Source of the DNA: an uncultured Ignavibacteriota bacterium
GTDB lineage: Bacteria; Bacteroidota; Ignavibacteria; UBA10030; UBA8401
DNA: 64,000 bases
NCBI GenBank assembly: GCA_903884005.1
Contig: CAISDA010000026.1
Span: 1-64,000, forward strand
Reading direction: 5' to 3'
The notes beneath the pieces are model-generated. The model saw nothing but the letters and a program-made list of their open reading frames with translations, was not told where the DNA came from and searched no databases. The position numbers were made by a program, and so were the translations under genes. Below, one piece after another: positions 61,153 to 64,000 of the stretch (position 1 is the first letter of the stretch; the number at the start of each line of letters is the position of its first letter).

Positions 61153-62793
61153 TTATTTTTTCTTTTTCTTCTCGTCGCTCACCACGGTTCCATAATCCAT
61201 CTTTATGACCCGGTCGGCATATTTAAAATATCGATCGTCGTGACTGACCGCGATGACGGTCTTTCCTTGCTTCTTTAAGTCTTTCAGAATCACTTCATAG
61301 AAAATCTTCCGATATTGCGGATCCTGATCGGCCGCCCATTCGTCGAATACATAGATCTGCCGGTTTTCAAGGAGCGCAACGATCATCGCCAGACGCTTGC
61401 GCTGCCCCGTCGAGAGATCCAGTTCGGTAAACCAGCCGTCCCGATACTCGGTTTTCTTATCGATCTCCATGAAGCGCAGCAATTCGGCGACTTTCTCTGT
61501 ATCGATATGTTCCATCCCGTATAATCTGTGGAACAGGTGGAAATCGGAGAAAATGGCGGAGAACATTTCGCGGTATCTCAGAATGTCCGTCTGATCGACC
61601 TGCTTGTCGTCGATAAAGACCTTCCCTTTTTTCGGGAAGTAGAGCATCGTCAGCAACTTTAATAACGTCGTTTTTCCACAGCCGTTGCCGCCAATCAGGA
61701 ACACGGTTTCGCCCGACCGAATATTCAAATTGAGAGGACCGAGGGAAAAGGCCTCATGTCCGTCGTCGTCGTGGTAGTGAAATTCCACGTCTTCGAACCG
61801 GATGTTCTTGAAACCGGTTTGCACGACCGGCTCCTCGCCGGACTGCAGTTCATGCAATTCCACCGATTTGTCCAGCTCCGCCTCCAGCTCGTAAATATAC
61901 CCGATGGCCATCCGGACCTTGTCCAGCAACGGCATCAGGCCCACAACGGCGCCGACCGGACCGAACATAAACAAGACCGCCACCGTGACATCCGGCACGA
62001 CATCACGGTACGTTGTGCTGAATCGCGGCAGAATGAACACGACGGCTCCCATCAGAACCATATATGCCGCCTGCGGAATAATAATATCCTCCGCATACTT
62101 GCCTCCGATCACACCCTTCAAGGATTTCAGTTCTTCGGAAATTTTCTTGATGAAGGCGGCGAGGGCGGAGCTCCTGCTTTTTCGCAGTTTTACTTCTTTT
62201 ATTCCTTCGAGAATATCGGTGAGCGCCTTAAAAAAACCGATTTCTGTCTTGTTGATTTCGACGAGCATCGGTACGAACCGCTTCGTCCTCTGCAAGTAAT
62301 AAAATATTCCGGCAGCGTTGATCGTCACAACAATAAAAAATGCAACGACCGAAAGCGTGAGTATATAGATCAGCACAACAACGAGCATGACCGACGATTG
62401 CAATGCAGTAACGATCGGCAGGGCAAATTGAGAGATCACATTCGCTTCCTGCGTCAGACGGTTGTAGATCTCCGCCTCTCCGATCTGCTCAAGCTTCAAC
62501 AGATCCGCGCGGCGCACCTTATCGGCCACACGCGTCCGGATATTATGAATGATATCCTCGATGAACGCCATGCCGTTCGTCATGTTGTACTTTTGCGCGA
62601 TCACATACAGAACGATCACGATGATGAACATGATCAATTGGCGCGTGCTCTCTTCGTCCGCCGAAATTTTCTTGGATGCGGCATTGATGATGGTCAACAC
62701 CATTGCATTCGCAAGCCCGGCGACCGTCGCCATGACCAGGATAGACCGTACCGGCTTGGTCGACTCCTTCTTAATGAAACCAACGACGTTCAT
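61153..62793 (-). CDS. Cyclic-peptide/PvdE-type ABC exporter (fused membrane and ATPase domains)
   Basis: The 546-residue half-transporter has six membrane helices (residues about 15-300) and a nucleotide-binding domain: Walker A in FLIGGNGCGKTTLLKLLTML (about 366), signature LDLSTGQRKRLAMIVALLEN (about 461), Walker B IYVFDEWAADQDPQYRKIFY and the H-loop VIAVSHDDRYFKYADRVIKM. The layout and LSTGQ signature match the cyclic peptide exporter family (SyrD, PvdE), which moves peptide siderophores and related products. It overlaps the MFS gene by four bases. Confidence 0.88.
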   Translation of the reverse strand: MNVVGFIKKESTKPVRSILVMATVAGLANAMVLTIINAASKKISADEESTRQLIMFIIVIVLYVIAQKYNMTNGMAFIEDIIHNIRTRVADKVRRADLLKLEQIGEAEIYNRLTQEANVISQFALPIVTALQSSVMLVVVLIYILTLSVVAFFIVVTINAAGIFYYLQRTKRFVPMLVEINKTEIGFFKALTDILEGIKEVKLRKSRSSALAAFIKKISEELKSLKGVIGGKYAEDIIIPQAAYMVLMGAVVFILPRFSTTYRDVVPDVTVAVLFMFGPVGAVVGLMPLLDKVRMAIGYIYELEAELDKSVELHELQSGEEPVVQTGFKNIRFEDVEFHYHDDDGHEAFSLGPLNLNIRSGETVFLIGGNGCGKTTLLKLLTMLYFPKKGKVFIDDKQVDQTDILRYREMFSAIFSDFHLFHRLYGMEHIDTEKVAELLRFMEIDKKTEYRDGWFTELDLSTGQRKRLAMIVALLENRQIYVFDEWAADQDPQYRKIFYEVILKDLKKQGKTVIAVSHDDRYFKYADRVIKMDYGTVVSDEKKKKK

Positions 62794-64000
62794 CCCATCG
62801 CCTCCGCTTCAATGGCAGCACCGCTGCTCCATGGCTCAACGGCCGGCTCCGGCACAACGTCCTGGTAGTAGAGTCCGATGAGAAGAATTCCTATCAAATC
62901 GAGAACAATGCTCAGACCAAAGAGCGGAGCATAGCCCAGCCACGAGGCGAAAAGTCCGCTGGCCATTTCGAACAGACTCGTTCCGATGGACAGCACGGAG
63001 ACTTGAATGGCAAAATCCGTCGCGGCGAATTCCTTCCGCGAATGATCCATGAAAATCGAATATGTCAGCGTCCATTTAAAACTGTTGACAAATCCGACCA
63101 AGGCAAAAATCAAATACAGAAAATTATTGCCCCCAATGTTCATGGCTGGAAGAATGAAGAGCCCCAGCATCAAGGCATTCACGAGGCCGAACGATACCAA
63201 GCTCTTTTTTCTGGAGAACAGTGTAATGATGGATGAGCAGACGATCGCTCCGATAGTCCCAAAGACCGGGCGAATTGTTCCAAGCATCAGCCCGATCGTA
63301 TCGAGGGAAAGTCCTTTGTCCACGAGCATCGGGCGGACCATTGCGATGATCATTGAATCGCCGATGATGCAGAGATTAATGAGGATGAGCCATCGCCGCA
63401 TCGAAGCGGATTTCAACGGCGCAAAGCTGCTCAGGATGCCCACCTTCCCCGCAGCCACGGCATGATGGGGTTCTTTAAAAAACAGAAGCATGATACTCGC
63501 AACGATGAGAAGAACGTACGTCAAGAGCATCGTCGAGGTATAGCCGATGCGTCCGACGAGCATGAGCATGCTGCCACCGGTGATCGTTCCAATCGCCATG
63601 CCGATCGCAGCAAGGCTATTCCCCCGCGGACGCTCCTTCTCAGAGAGACATTGTATCGCCAAACCGTTGACCGCGATCCATTGTGTGGAAACCGAAATGA
63701 CAAATACAAACCCGAGTCCCATGATCCACCAGAATTGATCGGTGAAATTGAGGAATGCCATGGTGCTCCCAATCGCTGTGCAGACTAGCTGCGTGGCAAT
63801 GAGCCATGTTTTGTAATGACCAAATTTTTTGTTCCCATACTTGTCCACATACGGAGCCCACAGGAATTTCAATACCAGTGGAATCGTGAAGAGTCCAAAC
63901 AATCCGATACGCTCCAGCGGTGCACCGCTTTGACGGAGCATCACAGGAAAAACGATCGGAAAAAACATTGTCGGCACAAAAGAAGCAACGTATAAAAAGA
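62790..64000 (-). CDS. MFS permease paralogue, incomplete at the window edge
   Basis: The visible 395-plus residues (the frame stays open to the window end) match the permease at 51862-53145: FPIVFPVMLRQSGAPLERIG, FLWAPYVDKYGNKKFGHYKT, NGLAIQCLSEKERPRGNSLA, ATDFAIQVSVLSIGTSLFE. About 12 helices. The N-terminus with the start lies beyond 64000. It leads the minus-strand transport operon and is coupled to the ABC exporter by a four-base overlap. Confidence 0.85.
   Translation of the reverse strand, partial: FLYVASFVPTMFFPIVFPVMLRQSGAPLERIGLFGLFTIPLVLKFLWAPYVDKYGNKKFGHYKTWLIATQLVCTAIGSTMAFLNFTDQFWWIMGLGFVFVISVSTQWIAVNGLAIQCLSEKERPRGNSLAAIGMAIGTITGGSMLMLVGRIGYTSTMLLTYVLLIVASIMLLFFKEPHHAVAAGKVGILSSFAPLKSASMRRWLILINLCIIGDSMIIAMVRPMLVDKGLSLDTIGLMLGTIRPVFGTIGAIVCSSIITLFSRKKSLVSFGLVNALMLGLFILPAMNIGGNNFLYLIFALVGFVNSFKWTLTYSIFMDHSRKEFAATDFAIQVSVLSIGTSLFEMASGLFASWLGYAPLFGLSIVLDLIGILLIGLYYQDVVPEPAVEPWSSGAAIEAEAMG

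Overview
The window looks like chromosomal DNA from a Bacteroidota/Chlorobiota-type bacterium, probably near Ignavibacteria, Kapabacteria or related metagenome-known lineages. The grounds are C-terminal type IX secretion (T9SS, Por) sorting domains with the QNYPNPFNPST signature on several secreted proteins, a Bacteroidota-style sdhC-sdhA-sdhB operon with a one-subunit cytochrome b558 anchor, a TonB-dependent receptor with an N-terminal carboxypeptidase-regulatory-like domain, and many hybrid histidine kinases. This placement is inference; there is no rRNA or other taxonomic marker in the window.

Layout. 0-7.3 kb is a decaying accessory patch: a truncated MltB-like transglycosylase behind a hybrid kinase, a secreted protein carrying a near-eukaryotic ubiquitin domain fused to a beta-helix start and (across a one-base frameshift) a T9SS tail, a second T9SS gene cut by an amber codon, and two DUF4160/DUF2442 pairs, one frameshifted, on either side of a tRNA-Arg. 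7.5-10.9 kb is the succinate dehydrogenase/fumarate reductase operon. 11.0-22.5 kb is a six-gene minus-strand cluster: two CsgG/FlgO-type proteins, a 1135-residue T9SS surface protein, a predicted outer-membrane barrel, a transglutaminase-TPR protein and a CHASE2 adenylate/guanylate cyclase. 22.6-27.1 kb holds housekeeping genes (haem-binding protein, phosphohexomutase, GHL10-type hydrolase, DprA). 27.1-34.9 kb is an exopolysaccharide region (glycosyltransferases, epimerase, Ugd, UDP-glucuronate decarboxylase, priming sugar transferase) with a receiver protein and a LytTR regulator in its middle; paired direct repeats matching the LytTR-type operator lie before both polysaccharide transcription units.

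35-50 kb is dominated by signal transduction: a 1198-residue hybrid kinase, an unusual domain fused to a receiver, a NarL-type two-component pair and a kinase-like protein lacking its ATPase domain. Between them are a T9SS-secreted phosphodiester glycosidase, a serine hydrolase and small unknown genes. A strongly nested RNA structure lies at 41.4 kb. 50.0-50.9 kb has tRNA-Phe with a good promoter and terminator, followed by an integrase remnant and an orphan Phd/YefM antitoxin, which reads as the scar of an integrated element.

51.9-64.0 kb is a compact minus-strand transport locus: an MFS permease, a cyclic-peptide/PvdE-type ABC exporter, an SPFH protein, an NMT1/THI5-like binding protein, a Cache sensor without output domain, a tandemly duplicated DUF697 + small membrane protein unit, an outer-membrane protein, a TonB-dependent siderophore-type receptor and a second, paralogous MFS permease. 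Together they suggest export and re-uptake of a small (perhaps peptidic, metal-binding) compound, but no biosynthetic genes lie inside the window.

The strongest candidates for something undescribed are the secreted ubiquitin-domain T9SS protein (3.3-4.2 kb), the transport locus with duplicated DUF697 units (56-64 kb), the CsgG/T9SS/cyclase cluster (11-22.5 kb) and the LytTR-type sites of the polysaccharide region. All coordinates and motifs were read by eye; no database search was run.
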